Positions 53,602-64,000 of a stretch of 64,000 bases of DNA are shown one piece after another. The translations under genes and the position numbers were made by a program. The notes below the pieces were generated by a model. The model was given only the letters and a program-made list of their open reading frames with translations. It did not search any database and was not told where the DNA came from. Numbering within the stretch: the stretch's first letter is position 1; every line of letters starts with the position of its first letter. The stretch is from Prauserella muralis (GTDB taxonomy: Bacteria; Actinomycetota; Actinomycetes; Mycobacteriales; Pseudonocardiaceae): NCBI RefSeq assembly GCF_003202285.1, contig NZ_MASW01000001.1:1612001-1676000 (forward strand). The letters are read 5' to 3'.

Positions 53602-54174
53602 ATGGCCACTGTGGGGGATGGACTGGACGAGTCAGTCGCCGCCGCTGTCGAGGGTGATCCACAGGCGGTCGAGCGGCTACTGGCCGCTATCCGTCCCCTT
53701 GTGGTGCGGTACTGCCGCGCCAGGGTTGGCAGGCAGGAGCGTTCGTTCGCTTCAGCAGACGACGTAGCCCAGGAGGTGTGTCTGGCGGTGCTCACGGCGT
53801 TGCCCTCGTACCGGGACCAGGGACGCCCCTTCCTGGCCTTCGTCTACGGGATTGCCCAGCACAAGGTGGCCGACGCGCATCGCGCGGCGGCCCGTAACCG
53901 TGCCGAGCCCGTTGCCGAGGTGCCGGACGAGATCGAGGGTGGAGTCGGTCCCGAGCAGCGGGCCCTGCAGGGAGAGCTGAACGAGCGGATGTCGCAGCTG
54001 CTGCAGGTCCTGCCGGACAAACAACGCGAGATCGTGGTGTTGCGGGTGGTTGTCGGTCTTTCCGCGGAGGAGACCGCCGAGGCTGTCGGGTCCACCCCGG
54101 GTGCGGTCAGGGTCGCGCAGCATCGTGCGCTTGCCCGGCTGCGCAAGGTGCTGGCCGCTGAGGAGGTGGTCTGA
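53602..54174 (+). CDS. sigD: ECF-type RNA polymerase sigma factor SigD
   Basis: About 190 aa (a TTG three codons upstream is an alternative start). Region 2: AIRPLVVRYCRARVGRQERS, SADDVAQEVCLAVLTALPSYRDQ and FLAFVYGIAQHKVADAHR; region 4: LLQVLPDKQREIVVLRVVVG followed by SAEETAEAVGSTPGAVRVAQH. Directly followed by a gene for a membrane anti-sigma factor of RsdA type, and placed as Rv3414c in M. tuberculosis, where SigD governs stationary-phase genes. Confidence 0.93.
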   Translation: MATVGDGLDESVAAAVEGDPQAVERLLAAIRPLVVRYCRARVGRQERSFASADDVAQEVCLAVLTALPSYRDQGRPFLAFVYGIAQHKVADAHRAAARNRAEPVAEVPDEIEGGVGPEQRALQGELNERMSQLLQVLPDKQREIVVLRVVVGLSAEETAEAVGSTPGAVRVAQHRALARLRKVLAAEEVV

Positions 54175-55161
54175 GTGACGGAACGCGAGAGCGGCAACCA
54201 CGAACGCCCGCTCGGCAGCGATGCCCTCGACGACACGATGCCGTCGGCGTCGTCCTCGTCGTTCTCTGAGCGCACCTCCATGTCGTCGTCCGGCGACGAG
54301 CAGGGTGGTCCGCCGGATCTTTCGGCGATCCAGGCCGACGACGCGCTGCTCGACGCCCTGGGCGGGCCGGACCCGCAGGTCGCGAGCGGTCTCGGCGACG
54401 AGGAACTCAACGCCCTGCTGCTGGCCTGGCGCAGGGACATCGACAGCGAGCCGCTGGCCGAACTGGTGGACACGCCCTCGGCGGTGACCACCATCAAGAC
54501 GGCCTCGCTGGCCAAGCGCAACGGCAGCCGGGGCCGCAGACGCCGGATGCTCGTGCCCGTCGCCGCCGCGGCCGCCGTACTGGCCATCGGGTTCACCGGC
54601 ACCGCGCTGGCCGCACGCGACGCCCAGCCCGGCGACACCCTCTGGGGACTGAGCAAGGTCCTCTACGCCGACCACGCGCGCTCGGTGGAGGCGGCCGCGT
54701 CCGTCCGCACCGACCTGCAGGAAGCCCGCCTCGCGCTGGCCCAGCAGCGTTACGACGACGCGCGCAAGGCACTCGCCAAGGCGGAGCAGGCACTGGCCGA
54801 GGTGACGGCCGAGGAGGAACTGGCCGAGCTGCGCGCGCGGCACACGGAGCTGATGGCGCAGCTCGACGAGCCCGAGCGGCAGCCGCAGCAACCGCCCGCG
54901 ACCTCCTCCAGCACACCGGGCAGCGGATCGTCCTCACCTTCCGACACCAGCCCGGCCGACCCGAGCGAGCCGCCCGGCTCCTCCGAGCCGCACCAGCCGG
55001 TGGAACCGACCACACCGACGAGCCCCACCACGCCGCCGACGACCTCCACGACGACGCCCCCGCCGAGCTCGTCGACGGGAGACACCACCGGCAGCGAGTC
55101 CGAGAGCGGCGGCAGGCAGGGCGCCGCCGTGTCCGATCTGGGCGAGGAACCCGAAGGCTGA
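54175..55161 (+). CDS. rsdA: Anti-sigma-D factor RsdA
   Basis: 328 aa, GTG abutting the sigD stop. Cytoplasmic N-part contains the sigma-binding helix region DDALLDALGG and LGDEELNALLLAWRRDIDSEP (residues about 60-100). One membrane helix follows (MLVPVAAAAAVLAIGFTGTAL, about 122-142). Outside lie a helical ARDAQPGDTLWGLSKVLYAD / coiled-coil segment and a long Ser/Thr/Pro tail. The family member Rv3413c is released by ClpXP-type proteolysis after membrane cleavage in M. tuberculosis. Ends at a hairpin terminator. Confidence 0.9.
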   Translation: MTERESGNHERPLGSDALDDTMPSASSSSFSERTSMSSSGDEQGGPPDLSAIQADDALLDALGGPDPQVASGLGDEELNALLLAWRRDIDSEPLAELVDTPSAVTTIKTASLAKRNGSRGRRRRMLVPVAAAAAVLAIGFTGTALAARDAQPGDTLWGLSKVLYADHARSVEAAASVRTDLQEARLALAQQRYDDARKALAKAEQALAEVTAEEELAELRARHTELMAQLDEPERQPQQPPATSSSTPGSGSSSPSDTSPADPSEPPGSSEPHQPVEPTTPTSPTTPPTTSTTTPPPSSSTGDTTGSESESGGRQGAAVSDLGEEPEG

Positions 55162-55174
55162 CCCGCCGACGCAA

Positions 55175-57290
<2,116 letters not shown>

Positions 57291-57300
57291 CCCCGCCCCC

Positions 57301-57526
57301 GCGTTTCGCCGGCGAACTGCACTACCGCGCGCCTGCAACTACCGCGTTTCGCCCGCGAACTGCACTCCGCCGGGCCGCGGTCCGTGCGTTCAGCGGGCTC
57401 ACTGCGGTACCCGGCGCGTGCAACTACCGGGTTTCGCCCGCGAAACGCGGTTCGGGTGGTGACCCGTGGCGAGGGGGCTCGCGGGCGGCGGCGACAATGG
57501 CCCCGCAGCGTTTCGCGGGCAGAAGG
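57301..57526. repeat. Cluster of four to five palindromic repeats between guaB2 and guaB3
   Basis: Copies centred at 57310.5, 57353.5, 57395.5 and 57438.5 (spacing 43, 42, 43 bp), plus a degenerate one at 57517.5 just before the guaB3 ribosome site. Most carry the CGC/GCG inner variant, and two have CC instead of GG as core. A GCAACTACCG motif precedes two of them. The cluster fills the 244-bp gap. Confidence 0.85.
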
Positions 57527-57534
57527 GACTTCAC

Positions 57535-58668
57535 GTGCGGGATCTGGTCGAGATCGGGATGGGGCGCACCGCGCGGCGGTCGTACGACCTGGCGGACATC
57601 GACATCGTGCCGTCGCGGCGTACGCGGTCGTCGAAGGTGGTGTCCACCAGCTGGCAGATCGACGCGTACCGGTTCGACCTGCCGCTCGTGACGCACCCCA
57701 CCGACGCGGTGGTGTCGCCGGACACCGCGGTGGCGATCGGCAAGCTCGGGGGGCTGGGCGTGCTCAACGCCGAAGGCGTGTGGGCGCGCCACGCCGACGC
57801 GCAGAGCGCGCTCACCCGCATCGTCGAGGCCGCCAAGGACGGCGCCGACCAGGCGGAACTGGTGCAGCTGCTGCAGGAGTTGCACTCGGCGTCCATCCGC
57901 ACCGACCTGCTCACCGAGGCCATCCGCACGGTGCGCGACGCGGGCGTCACCGTCGCGGCGCGCGTCAGCCCGCAGCACGCCGCCGAGCTGACCCCGCAGC
58001 TGCTGTCGGCTGGGGTCGAGATCCTCGTGGTGCAGGGCACGATCGTCTCGGCCGAGCACGTCGCCCGCGACGGCGACCCGCTCAACCTCAAGGAGTTCAT
58101 CGCCGACCTGGACGTGCCCGTCATCGCGGGCGGCGTCAGCGACTACCGCACCGCGATGCACCTGATGCGCACCGGCGCGGCGGGTGTGATCGTCGGCCAC
58201 GGCTACAGCCCCGGCGTCACCAGCACCGACCGCGTGCTGGGCATCGGGGTGCCGATGGCCACGGCCATCATCGACGCGGCCGCCGCGCGCCGCGACTACC
58301 TCGACGAGACGGGCGGGCGGTACGTGCACGTTCTCGCCGACGGCGGGGTCGCCTGCAGCGGCGACATCGCCAAGGCCATCGCGTGCGGTGCGGACGCGGT
58401 GATGCTGGGGGCGCCGCTGGCGGCGGCCAGTGAGGCACCGGCAGGTGGTCTGTACTGGACGGCGGCGGCAGCGCACCCGTCCCTGCCGCGCTCGCGCGTG
58501 GTGCCCGGCCCGAGCCGGGACGTGGACTTCAAGACGCTGCTGCAGGGTCCGTCGTCGGACGCCGAGGGCGTGGTCAACCTGTTCGGCGCACTCCGCCGGG
58601 CGCTGGCCAAGACCGGCTACTCCGACCTGAAAGAGTTCCAGAAGGTGGGCCTCACCGTTCGCGCCTGA
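57535..58668 (+). CDS. guaB3: GuaB3 family IMP dehydrogenase-related protein
   Basis: 377 aa from the GTG at 57535 with AGAAGGGA seven bases before it; an upstream in-frame extension would read through a repeat copy. The start VRDLVEIGMGRTARRSYDLADIDIVPSRRTRSS matches actinobacterial GuaB3. No CBS domains. The barrel has the phosphate loop VLADGGVACSGDIAKAIACGADAVMLG, but the catalytic-loop Cys motif of true IMPDH (GSICTT) is not present in that form (GHGYSPGVTSTDRVLGIG). In cyanobacteria GuaB3 acts as a GMP reductase; the activity here is not shown. Confidence 0.92.
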   Translation: MRDLVEIGMGRTARRSYDLADIDIVPSRRTRSSKVVSTSWQIDAYRFDLPLVTHPTDAVVSPDTAVAIGKLGGLGVLNAEGVWARHADAQSALTRIVEAAKDGADQAELVQLLQELHSASIRTDLLTEAIRTVRDAGVTVAARVSPQHAAELTPQLLSAGVEILVVQGTIVSAEHVARDGDPLNLKEFIADLDVPVIAGGVSDYRTAMHLMRTGAAGVIVGHGYSPGVTSTDRVLGIGVPMATAIIDAAAARRDYLDETGGRYVHVLADGGVACSGDIAKAIACGADAVMLGAPLAAASEAPAGGLYWTAAAAHPSLPRSRVVPGPSRDVDFKTLLQGPSSDAEGVVNLFGALRRALAKTGYSDLKEFQKVGLTVRA

Positions 58669-58670
58669 CG

Positions 58671-58777
58671 ACATTCAGCCCGCGAAACGCACTCCGCGGG
58701 CCCCGGCAAAGCGCGTTTCGCGGGCTTACTGCACTACCCCGCGTCTGCAACGACAGCAGTATGCCTGCTAACTGCAC
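58671..58777. repeat. Cluster of three phased palindromic repeats between guaB3 and choD
   Basis: Copies centred at 58680.5, 58722.5 and 58765.5 (spacing 42 and 43 bp). The last is degenerate (GCAGTATGC and GCTAACTGC arms, CT core). The cluster starts immediately after the guaB3 stop. Confidence 0.8.
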
Positions 58778-58806
58778 CTGTAGGTGACCCGGCGGTAACT
58801 TACCTC

Positions 58807-58835
58807 TGGTCAGAAAAGGGGGCCGCGGTTAGGCT
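58807..58835 (+). promoter_or_regulatory. Candidate leaderless promoter of choD
   Basis: TGGTCA (58807-58812), a 17-bp spacer and TAGGCT (58830-58835), then six bases to the GTG start at 58842. The spacing places the transcription start at or next to the initiation codon, and no ribosome site is present between, so the mRNA is probably leaderless. Confidence 0.6.
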
Positions 58836-58841
58836 TTAGGT

Positions 58842-60617
58842 GTGACTGCGCGTAACACCATCAGTGGCGATGGATCTTCCGGCTCCTCCGGCCGCGCCGA
58901 CCACCCCGACTACGACGTCATCGTGGTCGGCTCCGGGTTCGGCGGAAGCGTGGCCGCCCTGCGGCTCACCGAGAAGGGCTACCGGGTCGCGGTGATCGAG
59001 GCCGGTCGCCGGTTCGCCGACGACGAGTTCGCCAAGACCTCCTGGGACCTGCGCCGCTACCTGTGGGCGCCAAGGCTCGGCTGCTTCGGCATCCAGCGCA
59101 TCCACATGCTCAAGGACGTGATGGTGCTCGCGGGCGCCGGCGTCGGCGGCGGCTCGCTCGTCTACGCCAACACCCTCTACCGCCCGCTCAAGCCGTTCTA
59201 CACCGACAGCCAGTGGTCGCACATCACCGACTGGGAGGCCGAACTCTCCCCGCACTACGACCAGGCCAGCCGCATGCTCGGCGTGGTCACCAACCCCAGC
59301 GTCACGCCGTCCGACGAGGTGATGCGCAAGGTCGCCGTGGATCTCGGCGTGCCCGACAGCTACCACCCGACCCCGGTCGGCGTGTACTTCGGCAAGCCCG
59401 GCGAGCACGCTGCCGACCCCTACTTCGGCGGAGCGGGACCGGCGCGCACCGGCTGCACCGAATGCGGCTCCTGCATGACCGGCTGCCGCGTCGGCGCCAA
59501 GAACACGCTGGTGAAGAACTACCTCTACCTCGCCGAACAGGGCGGGGCGAAGGTCATCCCGCTCACCACCGTCACCGCCATCCGGCCCCGCGGCGGCGGG
59601 GCAGGGCCGTTCGAGGTCGACGTCCGCAAGACCGGCACCACCTCGCGCCGGTTCACGCACACCCTCACCGCGGCCCACGTCGTGCTCGCCGCAGGCACCT
59701 GGGGCACCCAGCGGCTGCTGCACGAGATGCGCGACACCGGCGCCCTGCCGCGGCTGTCCCCGCGTCTCGGCGAGCTGACCAGGACCAACTCCGAGGCCAT
59801 CATCGGCGCCGCCCGCGCCACGGTCGACCCCGAGCACGACTACAGCCGGGGCGTGGCGATCACGTCGTCGATCCACCCCGACGAGAACACCCACATCGAG
59901 CCGGTCCGCTACGGCAAGGGCAGCAACGCCATGAGCCTGCTGCAGACCATCGCCACCGACGGCGGATCCGAGGTGCCCCGCTGGCGGCAGGCTCTGCGGT
60001 TCATCGCCCGCCACCCGCTCCAGACGCTCAAGCTGCTCAACGGCTACCGGTGGAGCGAGCGCACCGTGATCCTGCTGGTGATGCAGAGCCTCGACAACTC
60101 GATCACCACCTACACCCGGCGCGGGCTGTTCGGCCGCAGGCGCTACACGTCCCGCCAGGGCCACGGCGAGCCGAACCCGACGTTCATCGCCGCCGGCCAC
60201 GAGGCCAACCTGCGCACGGCCGAGCACATCGGCGGCACCGCGGGCGGCACGTGGGGCGAGATCTTCGACATCCCGCTCACCGCGCACTTCATCGGCGGGG
60301 CTCCCATCGGCACCAGCGCCGCCGAGGGCGTCATCGACCCGTACCACCGGGTGTTCGGCTACCCGAACCTGCACGTCGTCGACGGCGCGGCGATCACGGC
60401 CAACCTCGGTGTCAACCCGTCGCTGACCATCACCGCGCAGGCGGAGCGTGCGTTCTCGCTCTGGCCGAACAAGGGCGAGCCCGACGCACGGCCCGCGCAG
60501 GACGAGGCCTACCGGCGGCTCGAGCCGATCGCGCCGAAGAACCCGGCCGTGCCCGCGCACGCGCCCGCCGCGCTCACCACGCGGGCCCCGGGACGACCGT
60601 CACCTGCTCCGCGGTGA
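58842..60617 (+). CDS. choD: GMC-family oxidoreductase, ChoD (Rv3409c) type
   Basis: FAD enzyme of 591 aa, historically named cholesterol oxidase. Gly-rich FAD loop VIVVGSGFGGSVAALRL at residues about 27-43, GAGVGGGSLVYANTLY, and the C-terminal GMC block NLHVVDGAAITANLGVNPSLTITAQAER. Unusual is a CTECGSCMTGC cluster (residues about 206-216; CxxCxxCxxxC), resembling an iron-sulfur binding motif and followed by RVGAKNTLVKNYL. No signal peptide. The real substrate is uncertain; the M. tuberculosis relative is not the main cholesterol oxidase. The 3' end overlaps the opposing ALDH-like gene by 44 bp. Confidence 0.9.
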   Translation: MTARNTISGDGSSGSSGRADHPDYDVIVVGSGFGGSVAALRLTEKGYRVAVIEAGRRFADDEFAKTSWDLRRYLWAPRLGCFGIQRIHMLKDVMVLAGAGVGGGSLVYANTLYRPLKPFYTDSQWSHITDWEAELSPHYDQASRMLGVVTNPSVTPSDEVMRKVAVDLGVPDSYHPTPVGVYFGKPGEHAADPYFGGAGPARTGCTECGSCMTGCRVGAKNTLVKNYLYLAEQGGAKVIPLTTVTAIRPRGGGAGPFEVDVRKTGTTSRRFTHTLTAAHVVLAAGTWGTQRLLHEMRDTGALPRLSPRLGELTRTNSEAIIGAARATVDPEHDYSRGVAITSSIHPDENTHIEPVRYGKGSNAMSLLQTIATDGGSEVPRWRQALRFIARHPLQTLKLLNGYRWSERTVILLVMQSLDNSITTYTRRGLFGRRRYTSRQGHGEPNPTFIAAGHEANLRTAEHIGGTAGGTWGEIFDIPLTAHFIGGAPIGTSAAEGVIDPYHRVFGYPNLHVVDGAAITANLGVNPSLTITAQAERAFSLWPNKGEPDARPAQDEAYRRLEPIAPKNPAVPAHAPAALTTRAPGRPSPAPR

Positions 60618-61893
60618 TCTCGCCGACGGCGGCGCGCACGCTGCCGGGGTGGTAGCCGGGAACGTCCCCGACCACCACCGACGACGCGCCGAGCGCCGCC
60701 GACGCCCGCAGCGCGTGCTCGACGTCGCGGGTGAACACGCCCGCGCTCGGGCCGGCCGCCGCGGCGAACGCCTGCTCCGGCGAGTCCATCACGGCCACGG
60801 CCAGCGCCGGGCCCGGTGCCGCCGCCCGCCAGGCGGCGGCGTCGGGGGACAGCTCCGTCAGCAACACCGGCTCCACGCTCGCGCCCCGGCGCGCGCCGCC
60901 GGTGAGGACCTTGGCCCCGGCCGCCGTCGCCTCGTCGAGCCACGCCTCCAGTCGCTGGGCCGCGGGCTCGTCCGGCAGCGGCCCCACGGAGACCTCCGTG
61001 TCGTACGGGTCGCCGGTGCGCTGCCCGCGCACCGCGTCGGTCAGCCTGCCGACGAACTCGTCCGCGACCGCCGCGTCGACGACCACCCGGCGGACCGACT
61101 CCGGCGCCTGCCCCGCCTGCCGGGTTCCCGCCACGGCGATCCGGGCCGCCGCCTCGCCCAGGTCCGGCCAGTCGGCCAGCACCACCGCGGCCGCGGTGCC
61201 CGGGCAGGGTGGGTGCACGGCCGTCAGCCGCGCGTCGGCGGCGAGTGTCTCCGTGCCGGCGAGCGGCAGCACGGAGAAGGAACCCGCAGGCAGGCCCGCC
61301 CCGGTCAGCACCTCGCCGAGCGCGAGCGCCGACAGCGGCGCTCGCGCGGCGGGCGCCAGCACCACCGGCGCACCCACGGCCAGCGCGGCGGCGGTGTAGC
61401 GCGCGGCCAGCCCCAGTGGCCCGTGGACGTCGAGCGCCGCCAGCACCGGGCGCCCCGGCACCCGCCGCACCACGGCCAGGCGCCCTTCACCCGCGGCGTC
61501 GGAGTCCAGCCGCTGCAGTTCGCCCGCTAAACGCAGCGTGGTGGCCGCTCCGGCGCGCAGGGCGGAGGCCGCCTCGCCGACCTCGGCCTCGGCCCAGCGC
61601 AGCGGCGTGCCGCACTCGGCGGTGAGCAGCTCGGCGAACTCCTCGGTGCGCGCGGTCAGCTCGTCGGCGACCCCGCGCAGCGCCGCCGCACGCACGTGCG
61701 CCGGGGTGCCCCGCAGCTCGGCGAACGCCGCACCCGCCGCCGTCACGGCACGTTCGACCTGCTCAGGGCCGGGGACGGCGACCGTCGCGACCTCGGTGCC
61801 GTCGTAGGGGTGGCCGACGGCCAGCGTGCCCTCGCCCTGCTCGGCGCGCCCGGCGATCCAGGCCGCCCTCGGCTGCGGTGTGATGGCGTCCAT
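60574..61893 (-). CDS. Aldehyde dehydrogenase-like pseudoenzyme
   Basis: About 439 aa (start at 61893, or a GTG three codons earlier). The ALDH fold is recognisable (AWIAGRAEQGEG, LAALDVHGPLGLAARYTAAALAVGAPVVLAP, ALGEVLTGAGLPAGSFSVLP), but key residues are lost. The catalytic Cys position reads GQAPESVRR instead of GQxCxxxxR, the general-base Glu motif ELGGK is replaced by VLADWPD, and the FTGS NAD site is HPPCPG. It is unlikely to oxidise aldehydes. A palindromic repeat encodes LRLAGELQ around residue 120. Convergent with, and overlapping, choD by 44 bp. Confidence 0.75.
   Translation of the reverse strand: MDAITPQPRAAWIAGRAEQGEGTLAVGHPYDGTEVATVAVPGPEQVERAVTAAGAAFAELRGTPAHVRAAALRGVADELTARTEEFAELLTAECGTPLRWAEAEVGEAASALRAGAATTLRLAGELQRLDSDAAGEGRLAVVRRVPGRPVLAALDVHGPLGLAARYTAAALAVGAPVVLAPAARAPLSALALGEVLTGAGLPAGSFSVLPLAGTETLAADARLTAVHPPCPGTAAAVVLADWPDLGEAAARIAVAGTRQAGQAPESVRRVVVDAAVADEFVGRLTDAVRGQRTGDPYDTEVSVGPLPDEPAAQRLEAWLDEATAAGAKVLTGGARRGASVEPVLLTELSPDAAAWRAAAPGPALAVAVMDSPEQAFAAAAGPSAGVFTRDVEHALRASAALGASSVVVGDVPGYHPGSVRAAVGEITAEQVTVVPGPAW
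61513..61537. repeat. Palindromic repeat inside the ALDH-like gene
   Basis: Single copy centred at 61524.5, arms GCAGTTCGC and GCTAAACGC (mixed variant). It is translated on the minus strand in a different frame from the copies in the ketosynthase and binding-protein genes. Confidence 0.85.
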
Positions 61894-61984
61894 AGCGAGC
61901 ACCGTAACGCCCGACCTGCGCTCACGACCGGGTAGCTCACCTGCGACGATGGGGTGACCAATCGGCTAGGCAGGAGGTCCGGCA

Positions 61985-63529
<1,545 letters not shown>

Positions 63530-63564
63530 CGAGGCCCGCCGGGCCGGACTGGGGGTGAGCGATC

Positions 63565-64000
63565 GTGTGGATCGCCGGTGCTCTGCTGCTCGCGCTCGCC
63601 GTGGCCGCGTTCCTCTACATGCGGCACACGAAGAGCGAGCTGCACGCCATGATCGGCACCGAGACGCTGCCGATCCCGGAGCTGGAACGCTTCCGCCAGG
63701 TCTCCGACGAGCTCGGCGCCACGGGCTCGTTCCGCAAGACCGCCGAGGTGGTCGGCGCGGCCCATCCCCGCCCGGAGGGGCCGCTCAAGGCGGAGCTCTC
63801 CAAGACGGAGTGCGTCTGGTACCGCTACGAGGTGCACCGCCAGTACGAGACTGTGGAGTACCGCGACGGCAAGCGGCGCCGCAGCCGCCGCACCGAGAAG
63901 GTCGCCGGGCACACGTCCTGGGAGGGCTTCGCGCTCATCGACGACGAGAGGCGCACCATCGGGGTCGATCCCACCGGGACGAACCCCGACGGCGCCGAGC
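63565..64000 (+). CDS. GIDE-domain (E3 ligase-like) membrane protein, 5' part
   Basis: The first 145 codons of a gene leaving the right edge. The start MWIAGALLLALAVAAFLYMRHTK is a membrane helix with a short loop. Residues 35-145 resemble the GIDE / 'E3 ubiquitin ligase' domain seen in MUL1 and in many bacterial proteins (ETLPIPELERFRQVSDELG, ECVWYRYEVHRQYETV, WEGFALIDDERRTIGVDP). Prokaryotic members are not ubiquitin ligases; their role is unknown. GGGGGTGAG lies about ten bases before the GTG. No stop is reached in the window. Confidence 0.7.
   Translation, partial: MWIAGALLLALAVAAFLYMRHTKSELHAMIGTETLPIPELERFRQVSDELGATGSFRKTAEVVGAAHPRPEGPLKAELSKTECVWYRYEVHRQYETVEYRDGKRRRSRRTEKVAGHTSWEGFALIDDERRTIGVDPTGTNPDGAE

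Noticed and set aside
57466-57534. Upstream start of guaB3
   Set aside because: The extension runs through a degenerate repeat and adds residues absent from GuaB3 proteins; the GTG at 57535 has a ribosome site.

Overview
The window is a high-GC (about 70 percent by eye) actinobacterial chromosome segment with no rRNA, tRNA, CRISPR array or intact insertion sequence that I can recognise. Gene content and order match the ESX-4 / rplM-rpsI / glmM / glmS / alr / tsaBED / groESL1 / whiB / sigD / guaB2-guaB3-choD / guaA neighbourhood of Mycobacterium tuberculosis (Rv3450c down to Rv3396c). A BldM-type regulator, a large ACP-ketosynthase operon and several catabolic islands are added. This points to the Pseudonocardiaceae (Amycolatopsis / Saccharomonospora / Prauserella type); the genus is inference.

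Layout. 1-14.2 kb: an ESX-4-type type VII secretion locus (an unknown coupled gene, eccE, eccB, mycP, eccD, eccC, an Hsp70-like membrane protein and two WXG100 proteins). 14.3-15.7 kb: a DUF4333 membrane protein and a lipoprotein. 15.9-18.5 kb: rplM-rpsI and glmM. 18.7-24.6 kb: a tightly coupled six-gene operon joining two WXG-type putative type VII substrates and a coiled-coil/proline-rich protein to an acyl carrier protein, an intact ketosynthase and a catalytically dead ketosynthase. This is the best candidate for an undescribed system. 25.6-28.9 kb: glmS and the NAD(P)HX repair enzyme nnr. 29.2-35.6 kb: a polyol or pentose ABC transporter with dehydrogenase, DeoR regulator and xylulokinase. 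35.7-38.3 kb: alr, an alpha/beta hydrolase and tsaE. 38.5-43.5 kb: a malonate island (carboxyltransferase, MatB, MatC, FadR-type regulator) that separates tsaE from tsaB-rimI-tsaD. 46.2-47.8 kb: a Tat-exported PhoD phosphatase. 48.1-55.2 kb: groESL1 under CIRCE, then a regulator block (WhiB, MerR, an Rv3415c-like protein, BldM, SigD, anti-sigma RsdA). 55.3-64 kb: DUF5319, guaB2, guaB3, choD, an ALDH-like pseudoenzyme, guaA and the start of a GIDE-domain protein.

A second unusual feature runs through the window: a short palindromic repeat with about 28 copies. It is built from 9-bp half-sites (GCGTTTAGC type and GCAGTTAGC type) around a two-base core. In seven clusters the centre-to-centre spacing is always 32 or 42-43 bp, close to three or four helical turns, although the spacers differ in sequence. 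Some copies lie inside genes. They encode part of a lipoprotein signal, part of the dead ketosynthase and part of the ALDH-like protein, and supply the stop codons of tsaE and of a small secreted protein.
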